64,000 nucleotides of DNA, taken from NCBI RefSeq assembly GCF_014637085.1, contig NZ_BMEU01000018.1:28785-92784 (forward strand). The letters are read 5' to 3'. The stretch comes from Comamonas phosphati. GTDB taxonomy: Bacteria > Pseudomonadota > Gammaproteobacteria > Burkholderiales > Burkholderiaceae_C. The position numbers were made by a program, and so were the translations under genes. The notes under the pieces are model-generated. The model worked only from the letters and a program-made list of their open reading frames with translations, was not told the origin of the DNA and did no database searches. This document shows, piece after piece, positions 34,125 to 44,677 of the stretch (position 1 is its first letter; each line of letters starts with the position of its first letter).

Positions 34125-35855
34125 TCAGGTGCGGATATGCGCCAGCACGCCGCCCAGCGCCTGGGCCGAGCCGGCCTGCGCCAGCAGGGCGATGCGCCCG
34201 CTCCTGTGGGCCGCGACCTGCATTTCCATCTTCATGGCTTCCATGACGGCGATCACATCGCCTTCCTTGACCTCGGCGCCGTCCTCCACCTTCCAGGCGT
34301 GCAGATTGCCGGCGATGGGCGAGACCACGGCATCCGGGTCCACGGTCTGTGCGGAACTCGGTGCCTGAGTCGCAGCACCGGGCGCGCTGGCCAGGCCCTG
34401 CAGCAGCAGGGCGGGCAGGCCCAACTGCACGCGGCGGCCGTCGATCTCTATGGCCGTGCGCACCAGGCTGGTATCGGGCTGGGGCTCGACGCGCAGGGCC
34501 GCTGCCAGCGGCTCGGCAAAGTCCGACTCGATCCAGCGCGTATGCACCTTGAAGCCCTGCTCTCCCACGAAGTCCGCATGCTCGATCACGGCGCGATGAA
34601 AGGGTAGCACCGAGGCCACGCCTTCTATCTTGAACTCGCGCAGCGCGCGGCGCGCACGGGCCAGCGCCTGCTCGCGCGTGGCACCGCTGACGATGAGCTT
34701 GGCCATCAGCGAATCGAATGTTCCCGGCACCACCGAGCCGCCCTGCACGCCCGAGTCCACGCGCACGCCGGGGCCGCTGGGCGCCTCGAAGCGCGCCACC
34801 GGGCCCGGCGTGGGCAGAAAGCCCCGGCCCACATCCTCGGCGTTGATGCGGAACTCGATGGAATGGCCCAGGGGCCTGGGCGTTTCGGTGATGCTCAGGG
34901 CCAGGCCGTCGGCCACGCGCAGTTGCTCGATCACCAGGTCCACGCCCGTGGTCTGCTCGGTCACGGGATGCTCGACCTGCAGGCGCGTGTTGACTTCGAG
35001 GAAGGAGATCGCGCCGCTGGTGGAGAGCAGGAACTCCACCGTGCCCGCGCTCACATAGCCGGCCTCGGCGCAGATGGCGCGTGCCGCGCTGTGGATGCGC
35101 TCGCGCTGCTCCTCGCTGATGAAGGGTGCGGGCGCTTCCTCGACCAGCTTCTGGTTGCGCCGCTGCAGCGAGCAGTCGCGCGTGCCCAGCACCACCACGT
35201 TGCCGTGGGTGTCGGCCAGCACCTGGGCCTCGATGTGGCGCGGCCGGTCGAGGAACTGCTCGACAAAGCATTCGCCGCGGCCGAAGGCCGTGACGGCCTC
35301 GCGCACGGCCGAGTGGTAGAGCTCCTCGACCTCGTCCATGCGCCAGGCGATCTTCATGCCGCGCCCGCCGCCGCCGAACGCGGCCTTGATGATGATGGGC
35401 AGGCCGTGCTGCTCGGCAAAGGCCAGCACCTCGCCGGCGTCCTTGACGGGATCGGACGTGCCGGCCACCAGCGGCGCACCGACCTTGAGCGCGATCTTGC
35501 GCGCCTCGACCTTGTCGCCGAGCTTGGCAATGGTTTCGGGGCGCGGGCCGATCCAGGCCAGGCCCGCATCCATCACGGCGCGCGCAAAGGCCTCGCTTTC
35601 CGACAGAAAGCCGTAGCCGGGGTGTACGGCGTCGGCGCCCGACTTCTGGGCGATCGCGATCAGCTTGGCGATGTTGAGGTAGCTGTCCGCAGGCTTGTCG
35701 CCGTCCAGGCCGTAGGCTTCATCGGCCATGCGCGCATGCAGCGCGTCGATGTCGGCATTGGCATAGACGGCCACGGATTTGACGCCATAGTCGGCGCAGG
35801 CGCGGACGATGCGGACGGCGATCTCGCCACGGTTTGCAATCAGTACTTTTTTCAT
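34125..35855 (-). CDS. Biotin carboxylase with C-terminal biotinyl domain
   Basis: 576 residues. N-terminal domain [19 protein letters not shown] (1-110), ATP-grasp with [11 protein letters not shown] and [14 protein letters not shown], biotin-carboxylase C domain to about 440, and a biotinyl domain at the end with VMEAMKMEM, whose lysine is the biotinylation site. GAGGAG precedes the ATG at 35855. It is the last gene of the 5-oxoproline operon, 10 bases after pxpBC. A partner carboxyltransferase gene is not seen, so the acceptor is unknown; acetyl-CoA, a related acyl-CoA or an amide substrate are all possible. Confidence 0.87.
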   Translation of the reverse strand: MKKVLIANRGEIAVRIVRACADYGVKSVAVYANADIDALHARMADEAYGLDGDKPADSYLNIAKLIAIAQKSGADAVHPGYGFLSESEAFARAVMDAGLAWIGPRPETIAKLGDKVEARKIALKVGAPLVAGTSDPVKDAGEVLAFAEQHGLPIIIKAAFGGGGRGMKIAWRMDEVEELYHSAVREAVTAFGRGECFVEQFLDRPRHIEAQVLADTHGNVVVLGTRDCSLQRRNQKLVEEAPAPFISEEQRERIHSAARAICAEAGYVSAGTVEFLLSTSGAISFLEVNTRLQVEHPVTEQTTGVDLVIEQLRVADGLALSITETPRPLGHSIEFRINAEDVGRGFLPTPGPVARFEAPSGPGVRVDSGVQGGSVVPGTFDSLMAKLIVSGATREQALARARRALREFKIEGVASVLPFHRAVIEHADFVGEQGFKVHTRWIESDFAEPLAAALRVEPQPDTSLVRTAIEIDGRRVQLGLPALLLQGLASAPGAATQAPSSAQTVDPDAVVSPIAGNLHAWKVEDGAEVKEGDVIAVMEAMKMEMQVAAHRSGRIALLAQAGSAQALGGVLAHIRT

Positions 35856-35865
35856 AAAACGCTCC

Positions 35866-37518
35866 TCATTGCGCAGCTGCAGGCGTGAACTCTGCAAAGG
35901 CCCGAATGGGGTTGAATCGGATCCAGGCGCCGACGGGAATCTGCCCCGCCAGATCCAGGTGGTACGGGGCCACGCAGCCGATCACCGGATAGCCGCCGGT
36001 CAAGGGATGGTCGGCCAGGAACAGCACGGGCTGGCCGCTGGCGGGCACCTGGATGGCGCCCAGCGGCGTGCCCTCGCTGGGCAGCTCACTGGTGATGACG
36101 CGGGTCAAGGCCACGTCGCCGGCCAGACGCAGGCCCACGCGGTTGGACTGCGGCGTGACCTGCCAGCGCTGGCTGGCCAGCAGGGCCACGGCCTCGGGCG
36201 TGAACCAGTCGGTGCGCGGGCCCAGGGTAACGTCCAGCACCACCTCCTGCCCGGCGGCGGGCAGGCCGGCGGGCGGCTGCTGCGCTTCGCCGACGATGGC
36301 ATTGGATGCCGCGGCAACCGCCAGTACCTGGCCGGCACGCAAGGCCTCGGGCCCCACATGGGCCAGCGTGTCGGTGCTGGCACTGCCCAGCACGTTGTCC
36401 ACCGCATAGCCGCCGCGCACGGCCACATAGCTGCGCGCGCCGGCCACGGGCTGGCCCAGGTGCAAGGTATCGCCATCGGCCAGGGCCAGCGGCACATGGC
36501 AGGCCACGGCCCACTCGCGGCCGTCGGCCGTGACCAGGCTCAACGGCGCCTCGGCGCCCGTGACGGCCACCACCTGCTCGCCCAGGCTTTGCAGGGCCAG
36601 GCCGCCGCCCACGGTTTCGAGCGCGGGCCGGTCGCTGGCATTGCCGACAAGGCGGTTGGCAGCCTTGAGCGCGCCCTGGTCCATGGCACCCGAAGCCGAT
36701 ACGCCCTGCCCGGCCTGGCCGTGGCGGCCCAGGTCCTGGAACAGAGTGAGCAGCCCCGTCGCACGGACCTTCAAACCGTTTTCAGCTTCTGATTCAGTAG
36801 CCGCTTGGGCCTGCTGTTTCTTGCTTTCGGAGGTATTTCCTTTCAATGTGCTTTGATCATCAGAGCCGACAGCTATGTTTTCCAGAGCAGCCGCATCGAC
36901 AAAGCGCACGCGGTAGCCGGGCTGCAAGAGCGCGGGCAGATCGCGCGACAGGTCCCACATGGCCGTGTCGGTCACGCCGATGATCTGCCAGCCGCCCGGG
37001 CTGGCCTGGGGATAGACGGCGCTGAAAGTTCCGGCCAGGGCCACGGCACCCGCCGGCACCTTGGTGCGCGGCGTGGCGCGGCGCGGCACGTTGAAAATGG
37101 GGTCGCCCCCGGTCAGATAGGCAAAGCCCGGAGCGAAACCGGTAAAGGCCACCGACCATTCGCTGCCTGTGTGGCGGCGCACTACTTCCTCGGGGCTGAT
37201 GCCCAGGATCTGCGCCACCTCGGCCAGGTCTTCGCCGTCGTAGCGCACGGGAATCTGCACCAGCACATCGCTGCGCTGCACATTGCCACCCAGGTCGCGG
37301 CCGGCGATCTCGCGCACCAGCGCTGCGGCCTGGACGATGTGCGGCGCGAACTGCACGAGGATGGTGCGCGCGGCCGGCACCAGTTCGAGCACGCCGGTAA
37401 TGGGCTTGGCCTGCAGCGAGGCCAGCAGCGCCAGGGTCTGGCCCAGGTCGGCCAGTTCCACCATCAGCGCCTGGGAATTGACGGGCAGGAAACGCATGTT
37501 GTTCACCCGGCCGCTCAT
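35866..37518 (-). CDS. pxpBC: Fused 5-oxoprolinase subunits B and C (PxpB-PxpC)
   Basis: 550 residues combining two proteins often coded separately. Residues about 8-212 match PxpB/KipI ([39 protein letters not shown]); residues about 250-545 match PxpC/KipA ([68 protein letters not shown]). The linker (about 215-248) is Gln/Ser-rich and coded by A+T-richer DNA resembling the short dispersed repeat. With PxpA it hydrolyses 5-oxoproline to glutamate using ATP. The start overlaps the pxpA stop by 4 bases. Confidence 0.88.
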   Translation of the reverse strand: MSGRVNNMRFLPVNSQALMVELADLGQTLALLASLQAKPITGVLELVPAARTILVQFAPHIVQAAALVREIAGRDLGGNVQRSDVLVQIPVRYDGEDLAEVAQILGISPEEVVRRHTGSEWSVAFTGFAPGFAYLTGGDPIFNVPRRATPRTKVPAGAVALAGTFSAVYPQASPGGWQIIGVTDTAMWDLSRDLPALLQPGYRVRFVDAAALENIAVGSDDQSTLKGNTSESKKQQAQAATESEAENGLKVRATGLLTLFQDLGRHGQAGQGVSASGAMDQGALKAANRLVGNASDRPALETVGGGLALQSLGEQVVAVTGAEAPLSLVTADGREWAVACHVPLALADGDTLHLGQPVAGARSYVAVRGGYAVDNVLGSASTDTLAHVGPEALRAGQVLAVAAASNAIVGEAQQPPAGLPAAGQEVVLDVTLGPRTDWFTPEAVALLASQRWQVTPQSNRVGLRLAGDVALTRVITSELPSEGTPLGAIQVPASGQPVLFLADHPLTGGYPVIGCVAPYHLDLAGQIPVGAWIRFNPIRAFAEFTPAAAQ

Positions 37519-38273
37519 GCAGCAAACGAGGCGATCTGCACGCCTTCCTGCTCGAAGCGCTGGCGCAGCTGGCGCGCGATCGCCACGGCGCCGGGACTGT
37601 CGCCGTGCACGCAGATGGAGTCGGCCTCCACGCGCACCCGGCTGCCGTCCACGGCCTCGATCACGCCGTCGCGCGCCAGGGTCAGCATGCGCTCGGCGAT
37701 CAGCTTCTCGTCGTGCAGCACGGCGCCTTTTTCACGGCGCGAGACCAGGGCGCCCTGCGGCGTATAGCCGCGGTCGGCAAAGGCCTCGGCCACCACGGTC
37801 AGGCCCGCGTCGCGCGCCCAGCCAATCAGCGGCGAGCCGGCCAGGGCCATCAGCACCAGCGAGGGATCGATGGCCTGGATGGCGTGGATCACATCGGCGG
37901 CCTGGCGCTTGTCCTGGGCAATGGTGTTGTAGAGCGCGCCATGGGGCTTGACGTATTTCACCGTCGTGCCGGCCGCGCGGGCCAGGCCCTGCAGCGCGCC
38001 GATCTGGTAGATCACGTCGGCCACCAGATCGCTGCTGGCCACGTCCATGTTGCGGCGCCCGAAGCCCGCCAGATCGCGGTAGGCCACATGGGCGCCGACG
38101 ACCACGCCGCGCGCCTGGGCGGCCTTGAGCGTGGCCAGAATGCCCGCCGCATCACCGGCATGGAAGCCGCAGGCCACGTTGGCGCTGCTGACGATGTCGA
38201 GCATGGCGGCGTCGTCGCCCATGGTCCAGGCGCCGAAGCTCTCGCCGAGGTCGCTGTTCAAATCCATTTTCAT
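37515..38273 (-). CDS. pxpA: 5-oxoprolinase subunit A (LamB/YcsF family)
   Basis: 252 residues, full length. Typical motifs: [14 protein letters not shown] at the start, [59 protein letters not shown] and [10 protein letters not shown] near the end. GGAGAG lies 6-7 bases before the ATG at 38273; an upstream in-frame start at 38300 lacks that spacing. It works with PxpBC in the ATP-dependent opening of 5-oxoproline. Repeat copy C separates it from the upstream gene pcp. Confidence 0.92.
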   Translation of the reverse strand: MKMDLNSDLGESFGAWTMGDDAAMLDIVSSANVACGFHAGDAAGILATLKAAQARGVVVGAHVAYRDLAGFGRRNMDVASSDLVADVIYQIGALQGLARAAGTTVKYVKPHGALYNTIAQDKRQAADVIHAIQAIDPSLVLMALAGSPLIGWARDAGLTVVAEAFADRGYTPQGALVSRREKGAVLHDEKLIAERMLTLARDGVIEAVDGSRVRVEADSICVHGDSPGAVAIARQLRQRFEQEGVQIASFAA

Positions 38274-38340
38274 TGTTTCTCTCCTAGCACCTGGTGCCAA
38301 TCACAGGCCGATATTTGGGCTTCGGTCTTGCCGCACAAGA

Positions 38341-38451
38341 CTGGCGCACTCCACGCCAGGGATGCCGAGCAAGGGCCGCCCCGCAGCGAAGGCCTCGTCC
38401 CCCTCCCGCGTAGCGAGAGAGAGGGAAGCCGCGCAGCGACTCAGGGGGCTC
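38341..38451 (-). repeat. ~100-bp stop-codon-adjacent repeat, copy C
   Basis: On the minus strand it begins CCCCCTGAGTCGCTGCGCGG a few bases after the pcp stop and ends GGAGTGCGCCAG. It sits inside the 5-oxoproline operon between pcp and pxpA. Confidence 0.78.
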
Positions 38452-38457
38452 CATATC

Positions 38458-39123
38458 TCAATGCAGCTGGCCGGCGTTCTCGTGCAAGTCCTGCTGCACG
38501 GTCATGGCCGTGCGGATGGCTTCGCGCAACGCCCTGACCTGGGTTTCCAGCGCCATGCTGGGCATGCCGGGCTGCCCGGCCGCCTGTTCGGGCAGCGCCG
38601 GCACGTGGATGAAGCCGCCACGTACGCCCGGGGCCGCACGGCGCGCCAGGCGGTGCATGAGCGCGTAGAAGACGTGGTTGCAGACAAAGGTGCCGGCCGT
38701 GTTGGACACCGCGGCCGGAATGCCCTGGTCGCGCAGATTGCGCACCATGGCCTTGATCGGCAGCGTGGAAAAATAGGCGGCGGGCGCATGCTCGACCACG
38801 GCCGCATCCACGGGCTGCCTGCCCGCGTTGTCGGGAATGCGCGCGTCATCGATATTGATGGCCACCCGCTCGGGCGTGATCTCCGGGCGGCCGCCGGCCA
38901 GGCCCAGGCTGATGGCCAGCACGGGCTGGTGCTCGGCCAGGGCCTCGTCCAGCGCGCGCAGCGCATCGCCGAACACGCAGGGCAGTTGCACGGAGACGAC
39001 CCGGGCCTGCGCAATGACTTCGCCATCCAGCGCGCGCGCCACTTCCCACGAAGGGTTGATGCGATCCTGGTCGAACGGCTCGAAGCCGGTGAGCAGGATG
39101 CGGGCGGTGGTCGGCGCGGTCAT
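38458..39123 (-). CDS. pcp: Pyroglutamyl-peptidase I
   Basis: 221 residues, full length. [22 protein letters not shown] at the N terminus, the catalytic glutamate in [18 protein letters not shown], catalytic cysteine in [17 protein letters not shown] and histidine in [12 protein letters not shown] are all present. It removes N-terminal pyroglutamate from peptides, giving 5-oxoproline for the PxpABC enzymes coded next door. GAAGAG is 8 bases before the ATG at 39123. The open frame continues upstream but that part is a shadow of the transporter gene. Confidence 0.92.
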   Translation of the reverse strand: MTAPTTARILLTGFEPFDQDRINPSWEVARALDGEVIAQARVVSVQLPCVFGDALRALDEALAEHQPVLAISLGLAGGRPEITPERVAINIDDARIPDNAGRQPVDAAVVEHAPAAYFSTLPIKAMVRNLRDQGIPAAVSNTAGTFVCNHVFYALMHRLARRAAPGVRGGFIHVPALPEQAAGQPGMPSMALETQVRALREAIRTAMTVQQDLHENAGQLH

Positions 39124-39134
39124 GGATAGGCTCT

Positions 39135-40088
39135 TCAACGGAACATCAGGAAATTCAGCAGGAAGACATTGCAGGTCAGCAGCACCAGCGCCGTGGGCAC
39201 CTGGGCGCGGATCACCGCGTTCTTGTCGATTTCCAGCAAGGCGGCAGGCACCAGATTGAAGTTGGCGGCCATCGGCGTCAACAAGGTACCGCAGTAGCCC
39301 GAGAGCATGCCCACTGCCGCCATCACGGCCGGATCGCCGTGGTAGACGCCCACCAGCACCGGCACGCCCACGCCGCCGGTCATCACCGGGAAGGCCGCGA
39401 AACCGTTGCCCATGATGACGGTGAACAGCGCCATGCCGACCACATAGACGGCCACCGCGACGAAGCGGATGTCCATGTTGATATAGGTGGTGGTCACATG
39501 GGCCACGGCCTTGCCCACGCCGGCGTCGGAGAACACCAGGCCCAGCATGCCCAGCATCTGCGGCAGCACCAGGGCCCAGCCCAGCGCGTCGGTCAGGCGG
39601 TGCGATTCGCGCAGGCCCTGCATGGGCGTTTCGCGCGTCATCTGGCAGGCCAGGCCCAGCGCGATCACGCAGCCGACACCCAGGCTCACCAGCGTGGTGT
39701 TCTTGGGGTCGAGCAGGGGCGTACCGCCGAACACCAGGTGCTTGGCGAGCAGCGTGCCGAGCATGGTGATGAGCGGGATGGCCAGCGCGGGCACGAAGAG
39801 CTTGTTGCCCAGGCGCTTGGCGCTTTCCAGGTACTCGGCATCGGTGCGCGGCTGGTGCTTGCCGCCCAGCACGCCGCCAAAGCCGGCGATCACGGCCATG
39901 AGCACGGCGATCGCGCCCACCCACACGGTGGGCAGCAGATCGCCGACCAGGAACACCACGGCGTACAGGGCCCAGAACAGGCCGGCCGAGTAGCGGCGCG
40001 GGTTGCTGGCGTCGCGCAGCGTCATCGCGGCCGTGATGATCATCACGATGCCGACCATGTAGTACAGGTACTGGATGGGGATGATCAT
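39135..40088 (-). CDS. DUF979 membrane protein, 5-oxoproline transporter subunit
   Basis: 317 residues with about nine hydrophobic segments. It fits DUF979: a short polar N terminus, [109 protein letters not shown]. The last block is family-typical. It overlaps the DUF969 gene by 4 bases; the two families always travel together and are linked to 5-oxoproline use by gene context. Confidence 0.85.
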   Translation of the reverse strand: MIIPIQYLYYMVGIVMIITAAMTLRDASNPRRYSAGLFWALYAVVFLVGDLLPTVWVGAIAVLMAVIAGFGGVLGGKHQPRTDAEYLESAKRLGNKLFVPALAIPLITMLGTLLAKHLVFGGTPLLDPKNTTLVSLGVGCVIALGLACQMTRETPMQGLRESHRLTDALGWALVLPQMLGMLGLVFSDAGVGKAVAHVTTTYINMDIRFVAVAVYVVGMALFTVIMGNGFAAFPVMTGGVGVPVLVGVYHGDPAVMAAVGMLSGYCGTLLTPMAANFNLVPAALLEIDKNAVIRAQVPTALVLLTCNVFLLNFLMFR

Positions 40089-40804
40089 GCCGTCTCTCCC
40101 TTGGCGTTCTGCTTCTCTTCAGCGATCTCGCGCGCCAGCACCTTGTCCAGTCGGTACAGGCGGAAGGCATGGATCGCAAAAGCACAAGCGGCCGTGGGAA
40201 TGCCCCACAGCGCCACGTGGATGGGCTCGAGGTCAATGCCGGCCTCCTTGAGGAAGGTGGTCATGAGCACGATGGCGCCAAAGGCCACGAAGATGTCTTC
40301 GCCGAAGAACAGGCCCACGTTGTCGGTGGCCGCGCTGAAGGCACGCAGCTTGTCGCGCACATTCTGCGAGAGCTTGCCGTAGCGCGCTTCGGTCGCACCT
40401 TCGGCCATGGGCGCCAGCAGCGGGCGCACCATCTGCGGGTGGCCGCCCAGGCTGGTCAGCCCGATGGCCGCCGTGAGCTGGCGCGCGGCCAGATAGACGA
40501 TCAGCAGTCGGCCAGCGGTGGCCGACTTGATGGAGCTGATCCAGTTCTGCGCATGCTGGCGCAGCCCATGGCGCTCGAGCAGGCCGATCACGGCCAGCGG
40601 CAGCAGGATGATCAACGGCAGATTGCGCGTCTTGACGAAGCCCGCGCCTATGGAGGCCAGCACCTTGTCGATGGGAAAACCGGCCGCCAGCGCCGTCCCG
40701 ATGGCGGTGATGATCACCACCAGCATGGGATTGAAGCGCAGCGCGAAGCCGGCAATGATGATGAGCACGCCAATCAGCGGCCACAAGTTGATGTCAGCAG
40801 GCAT
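40085..40804 (-). CDS. DUF969 membrane protein, 5-oxoproline transporter subunit
   Basis: 239 residues, about six hydrophobic segments. It fits DUF969: [68 protein letters not shown], and [32 protein letters not shown] lies 6 bases before the ATG at 40804. It is the first gene of the operon DUF969-DUF979-pcp-pxpA-pxpBC-biotin carboxylase. The pair probably imports 5-oxoproline; that substrate assignment rests on context. Confidence 0.85.
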   Translation of the reverse strand: MPADINLWPLIGVLIIIAGFALRFNPMLVVIITAIGTALAAGFPIDKVLASIGAGFVKTRNLPLIILLPLAVIGLLERHGLRQHAQNWISSIKSATAGRLLIVYLAARQLTAAIGLTSLGGHPQMVRPLLAPMAEGATEARYGKLSQNVRDKLRAFSAATDNVGLFFGEDIFVAFGAIVLMTTFLKEAGIDLEPIHVALWGIPTAACAFAIHAFRLYRLDKVLAREIAEEKQNAKGETA

Positions 40805-40950
40805 TAAAACCTCCGATAGCTCCCCAAGATCCTGCGCTGCCCCGCAGCCGGACCACCCTTTGGCAGGCGGAGCCGGCTTGCGCCAAAGCTCTTCTCCTGC
40901 ACTTGTGCACATGCCGTACGCACCCGAATCAGATCAACCAATCAACATTG

Positions 40951-41006
40951 ATTGTTGAACAATTTGAATTTGTTAGCCGCACAATCCGAATTGTCGATAG
41001 AACAAT
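40951..41006. promoter_or_regulatory. Array of TTGT/ACAA half-sites between the 5-oxoproline operon and its GntR gene
   Basis: ATTGTT-G-AACAAT (40951-40963) is a perfect dyad. TTGT-N7-ACAA (40970-40984) and ATTGT-N7-ACAAT (40990-41006) follow. Corresponding half-sites recur about every 21 bases, two helix turns. FCD-type GntR proteins often bind TTGT/ACAA dyads, so this is the likely operator region. Confidence 0.6.
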
Positions 41007-41110
41007 AACCCAGAAGGAATAGAGAAAACCCTTAGTTCGATTGCATCGGGCGGGGTGTCCTGAACCGGGGGCAAGCTGGCTACACTGGATCCCCCGTTGC
41101 CTGACCTCCT

Positions 41111-41788
41111 ATGAAAGCCACCACCGATCCCCTGAACCTGACCGACAGGGTTGCGCAGGAAATCCGCGCCAAGCTGATCCATGGGGAGCTCACCCCCGGG
41201 CAGCGCCTTTCCGAGGCCACCCTCAGCGAGGCGCTGGAGATTTCGCGCAACACCTTGCGCGAGGTATTTCGTATCCTGACCAAGGAAGGCCTGCTGGTGC
41301 ATGAGCCCAACAAGGGGGTCTCGGTCGCCGTGCCCAGCATGGCCTCCATCATCGATATCTACCGCGTGCGCCGCATGATCGAGTGCCAGGCGCTGGCCCA
41401 GGCCTACCCCATGCATCCGGCGCGAGCATTGATGCGCCAAGCCGTGGACCTGGCCCTGCGCCACCGCGACGAAGAGGACTGGTCCGGCGTGGGCACGGCC
41501 AACATGGCCTTCCACAAGGCCATCGTGGAACTGGCCGACAGCGAGCGCCTGAACGAAATGTTCTCGCATCTGCTGGCCGAACTGCGCCTGGCCTTCGGCC
41601 TGTTGCGCGATGCGCACTTTCTGCATGCGCCCTACGTGAACATGAATCAGCGCATTCTTCAGCTGTTCGAGGAAGGCCAGCCCGTGCAGGCCTCCGCGGC
41701 GCTCAACGACTACCTCGTGCACTCGGAACGCATCATCCTCGCAGCCTATGCCCGCCGGCTGGCCGAGACCGGCGGCAAAGGCCGGTGA
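41111..41788 (+). CDS. GntR-family regulator, FCD (FadR-like) type
   Basis: 225 residues. N-terminal winged helix about 10-78 (TDRVAQEIRAKLIHGELTPGQRLSEATLSEALEISRNTLREVFRILTKEGLLVHEPNKGVSV), then an all-helical FCD effector domain with MIECQALAQAYP, FHKAIVELADSERLNEMFSHLLAELRLAF and H in DYLVHSERI as possible metal or ligand-binding residues. Divergent from the 5-oxoproline operon with the operator array between, it is the likely repressor of that operon. Confidence 0.88.
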   Translation: MKATTDPLNLTDRVAQEIRAKLIHGELTPGQRLSEATLSEALEISRNTLREVFRILTKEGLLVHEPNKGVSVAVPSMASIIDIYRVRRMIECQALAQAYPMHPARALMRQAVDLALRHRDEEDWSGVGTANMAFHKAIVELADSERLNEMFSHLLAELRLAFGLLRDAHFLHAPYVNMNQRILQLFEEGQPVQASAALNDYLVHSERIILAAYARRLAETGGKGR

Positions 41789-41809
41789 AACACTACTCTT
41801 TTCCACCGC

Positions 41810-42154
41810 ATGCGCTATTCCCACGAACTGCTGCTGTCCGACCTGTTCCGGCTGCTGGAAAACAGCCCCCTGTGCTCCAGCGTCGAGCAGGCCCATGAAT
41901 TGTTGGCGTCTGCATGGCTGGCTGTCAACCAGCAGCGCAAGGCGCCCGAAGCACAGCTGCGATACCTGCGCCGCCGCAAGCTGATTGCCGAGCACGGCTG
42001 GCGCGACCTGGACGGCGACCCCTGCTACCGCCAGATCGATGAAGCCCCCGACATCCGCATCAATCTGCACCGCAACGGCGCCATTGTTTTCGAGCGCAGG
42101 GCCGAAGACTCCTCGACCGTGCTCTTTGTGCAGCCAGGCAGCCAGGCGCCCTGA
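41810..42154 (+). CDS. Hypothetical small protein
   Basis: 114 residues, soluble. Helical N-terminal half (LLLSDLFRLLENSPLCSSVEQAHELLASAWLAVNQQ), a basic stretch (RYLRRRKLIAEHGW) and a beta-like end (RINLHRNGAIVFERRAEDSSTVLFVQ). It follows the GntR gene by 21 bases and could be co-transcribed. I do not recognise a family. Confidence 0.55.
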   Translation: MRYSHELLLSDLFRLLENSPLCSSVEQAHELLASAWLAVNQQRKAPEAQLRYLRRRKLIAEHGWRDLDGDPCYRQIDEAPDIRINLHRNGAIVFERRAEDSSTVLFVQPGSQAP

Positions 42155-42347
42155 AGCGCGGCTTCCTCTATCGCCGCCCTACGGCCAACCGTTGGCGAGG
42201 ACGCCGGCCTTTGATTAATGCAACAAAATAAGACAACAATAGAATGCGTTACAGAGATCAACGTGTATGCATGGAACTACGGCCTGTAACACCGCATGCC
42301 GAATTCCCCCTAGCATTGCGCTGTTTCAATTCACCAAAAGGTGTTGT

Positions 42348-43577
42348 ATGCGTAATTCATGCGGATTCCGGCCTGCCAAGGCCTTGTGCTGGACCGGTCT
42401 TGGGCTGATTGCAGCCGTTCTGACGGCTTGCGGCGGCGGCGGTGGCGACGGTAGTGCCCAGCAAGGCACGCTCAAGCTGGCCATGACCGATGCGCCCGCC
42501 TGCGGCTACGACCATGTCTATGTCACCGTCACCAAGATCCGCGTGCACCAGAGCGCCACGGCGGGCGCCAACGATGCAGGCTGGAGCGAACTCGCCATCG
42601 CGCCCCAGCGCATCGACCTGCTGAACCTGACGAATGGCGTGCTGCAAGAGCTGGGCTCGCTGCCGCTGCCGGCAGGCCATTACCAGCAGATCCGCCTGGT
42701 CCTGGCAGACAACCCTTCCAACCCCACCCCCGCCAATCCGCTGGCCAATGCCCTGGTGCTGTCGGGCGCGACCAACGAGATCGCGCTGACCACGCCCAGC
42801 GGCCAGCAAAGCGGCTTCAAGCTCAAGGCCAACTTCGATGTGACCGGCGGCCAGGTGGCCGATATGGTGCTGGACTTCGATGCCTGCAAGTCCGTCGTCA
42901 AGGCCGGCGGCTCCGGCAACTACAACCTCAAGCCCGTGGTCGCCGTGATCAAGCGGCTGACCACGGAGATCGTCGGCTATGTGAGCCCCGCCCTGGCCTC
43001 CAGCGTGGTGGTGTCCACGCGTGACCCGGACAACAATCTGCGCGCCACCGTGCCGAATGCCACCACGGGCAAGTTCGTGCTGGCCTACCTGCCGGAAAAC
43101 ACCAACTACACCGTGACGGTGGCAGGCAAGAACCTGACCACCGCGGCGGTGACCGGCATTCCCGTTTCCATCGCCGCCGGCACCACCACGCTCAACACCT
43201 CGGCAGCCCCGATTGCCCTGGCCGCCTCGACATCGGCAACCGTCTCGGGCACCGTGACCAACACCTCCAACACGCCGCTGACGGATGCCGCCGTGAATGC
43301 CCAGCAGGTGCTCAGTGCAGGCCAGAAGCTGGATGTGGCCTGGACCCAGGTCGACCCCAGCAGCGCCGCCTACAGCCTGACCCTGCCCCTGGCAGCGCCC
43401 ATCAAAGCGTCGTACGTGGCCAGCGGCCCGCTGGTGTTCACCGCCGACGCAGCAGTGGCCGGCAAGTACAACATCCTGGGCAGCGCACCGGGCTACACGG
43501 TCCAGAACACCGCGCCAGCCGTGACGCTGACCACCGCCAACAGCGTGACCTCCATGAACCTGGTCTTGGCTCCCTAA
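42348..43577 (+). CDS. DUF4382 lipoprotein
   Basis: 409 residues. A lipoprotein signal with lipobox LTAC-G (about residues 23-26) and a Gly-rich linker is followed by a DUF4382-type beta domain (about 38-190: GTLKLAMTDAPACGYDHVYVTVTKIRVHQ, INLLNL-type strand, LPAGHYQQIRLVL). The C-terminal half looks like a carboxypeptidase-regulatory-like beta sandwich (VVVSTRDPDNNLRATVPNATTGKFVLAYLPENTNYTVTVAG). It should be anchored to a membrane in the envelope. AAAGGTG precedes the ATG. Function unknown. Confidence 0.8.
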   Translation: MRNSCGFRPAKALCWTGLGLIAAVLTACGGGGGDGSAQQGTLKLAMTDAPACGYDHVYVTVTKIRVHQSATAGANDAGWSELAIAPQRIDLLNLTNGVLQELGSLPLPAGHYQQIRLVLADNPSNPTPANPLANALVLSGATNEIALTTPSGQQSGFKLKANFDVTGGQVADMVLDFDACKSVVKAGGSGNYNLKPVVAVIKRLTTEIVGYVSPALASSVVVSTRDPDNNLRATVPNATTGKFVLAYLPENTNYTVTVAGKNLTTAAVTGIPVSIAAGTTTLNTSAAPIALAASTSATVSGTVTNTSNTPLTDAAVNAQQVLSAGQKLDVAWTQVDPSSAAYSLTLPLAAPIKASYVASGPLVFTADAAVAGKYNILGSAPGYTVQNTAPAVTLTTANSVTSMNLVLAP

Positions 43578-43591
43578 GAAGGCTGCAGCCC

Positions 43592-43654
43592 CTTGATCCG
43601 GCGCCGCCCGGATCAAGCCATGGGCCTTGCGCTCTGTCCGCGCAAGGCCCTTTT
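43592..43654 (+). terminator. Double hairpin terminator after the lipoprotein gene
   Basis: CTTGATCCG/CGGATCAAG (43592-43617) is followed by GGGCCTTGCGC/GCGCAAGGCCC (43622-43650), an 11-bp perfect stem, then TTTT. It lies between the lipoprotein gene and the convergent LysR gene. Confidence 0.88.
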
Positions 43655-43655
43655 C

Positions 43656-44567
43656 TCATCCCTGCGCTACCGCCAGGCGCTGCGGCAGCTTCTTCACCAG
43701 TTCGTCCACCGCCAGCCGCGTCTTCAGCGGCAGATGCACGGTGTACGGCCACAGGGCGTTGATGGCATAGGACACACTGGCCTGGCCCGGCAGCACTTCA
43801 CGCAATTCGCCGCTGTCCAGATGCTTGCGCGCCAGCCAGGATGGCAGCCAGGCAATGCCGAAGCCGGCAATCGCAGCATCGGCGATGCCGCGCAGGTCGT
43901 CCATCTGCAGGCGAGCCTTGGGCCGGATGGCCTGCACCCGCCCGGCTACAAGCACCTGCCAGTCATGCATCCGCCCCTGGCGCGTGTAGGCCAGTCCATC
44001 GTGCTGCGGCAAATCCTGCAGCGTGGCGGGTTCGCCATGGTTTTGCAGATAGGACGGCGCAGCACAGAACACCATATGGTGCTCGCCCAGGCGGCGGGCC
44101 GCCAGATCGCCGCTGTCCGGCGGCACACCGTTGCGGATGACCAGGTCCAGGCCTTCCTCCACCAGGTCCACCATGCGGTCGCTGAAGGACAGCTCCAACA
44201 TCAGCCCGGGATGCTCCCTCGCCAGTTCCAGCAGGATGGGCGCGATGCACAAATGCCCGAACAGCACCGGCATGGAGACCCGCAACCGGCCGTTGACATT
44301 CCCTTTGCCGCTTTCCAGCGCCGCCTCTCCGGTGCGGACCTCATCCAGTGCCCGCAGGCAGTGGCCGTAGAACAGCAAGCCCTCTTCTGTGAGGCTCTGG
44401 CTGCGCGTGGTGCGGTGAAACAGCAGCACGCCCAGGCGCTGCTCCAGCCGGGCCACGCTCTTGCCGACCGCTGAACGGGTGATATGCAGCCCTTCAGCCG
44501 CCTGGGCAAAGCTGCCGGCCTCGACCACGGCCACGAAGACATCGATGCCGTTCAAGCTACCAGCCAT
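43656..44567 (-). CDS. LysR-family regulator next to azoR
   Basis: 303 residues. Helix-turn-helix at about 4-60 (LNGIDVFVAVVEAGSFAQAAEGLHITRSAVGKSVARLEQRLGVLLF), effector domain with the CrgA/AaeR-like VNGRLRVSMPVLFGHL. The ATG at 44567 has AAGGA 8 bases upstream; an ATG at 44576 overlaps that site. It is divergent from azoR, which it likely controls. Confidence 0.87.
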   Translation of the reverse strand: MAGSLNGIDVFVAVVEAGSFAQAAEGLHITRSAVGKSVARLEQRLGVLLFHRTTRSQSLTEEGLLFYGHCLRALDEVRTGEAALESGKGNVNGRLRVSMPVLFGHLCIAPILLELAREHPGLMLELSFSDRMVDLVEEGLDLVIRNGVPPDSGDLAARRLGEHHMVFCAAPSYLQNHGEPATLQDLPQHDGLAYTRQGRMHDWQVLVAGRVQAIRPKARLQMDDLRGIADAAIAGFGIAWLPSWLARKHLDSGELREVLPGQASVSYAINALWPYTVHLPLKTRLAVDELVKKLPQRLAVAQG

Positions 44568-44604
44568 GCATTGCATCCTTTTTGGAACCAATCACGGGAA
44601 ATAC

Positions 44605-44621
44605 TATCATCTCTGAAGATA
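44605..44621. promoter_or_regulatory. Candidate LysR box between lysR and azoR
   Basis: TATC-N9-GATA, with inner complementarity (ATC..GAT), lies midway in the 110-base gap between the divergent genes. Confidence 0.35.
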
Positions 44622-44677
44622 AAAACAGACTGATAAGCTCCAAGCATTCGTAAAACCTTTCTGCATGGAGCATTTCC

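Noticed and set aside
38458-40236. 592-codon reading of pcp
   Set aside because: The upstream 370 codons are an out-of-frame shadow of the DUF979 gene; family start and ribosome site are at 39123.
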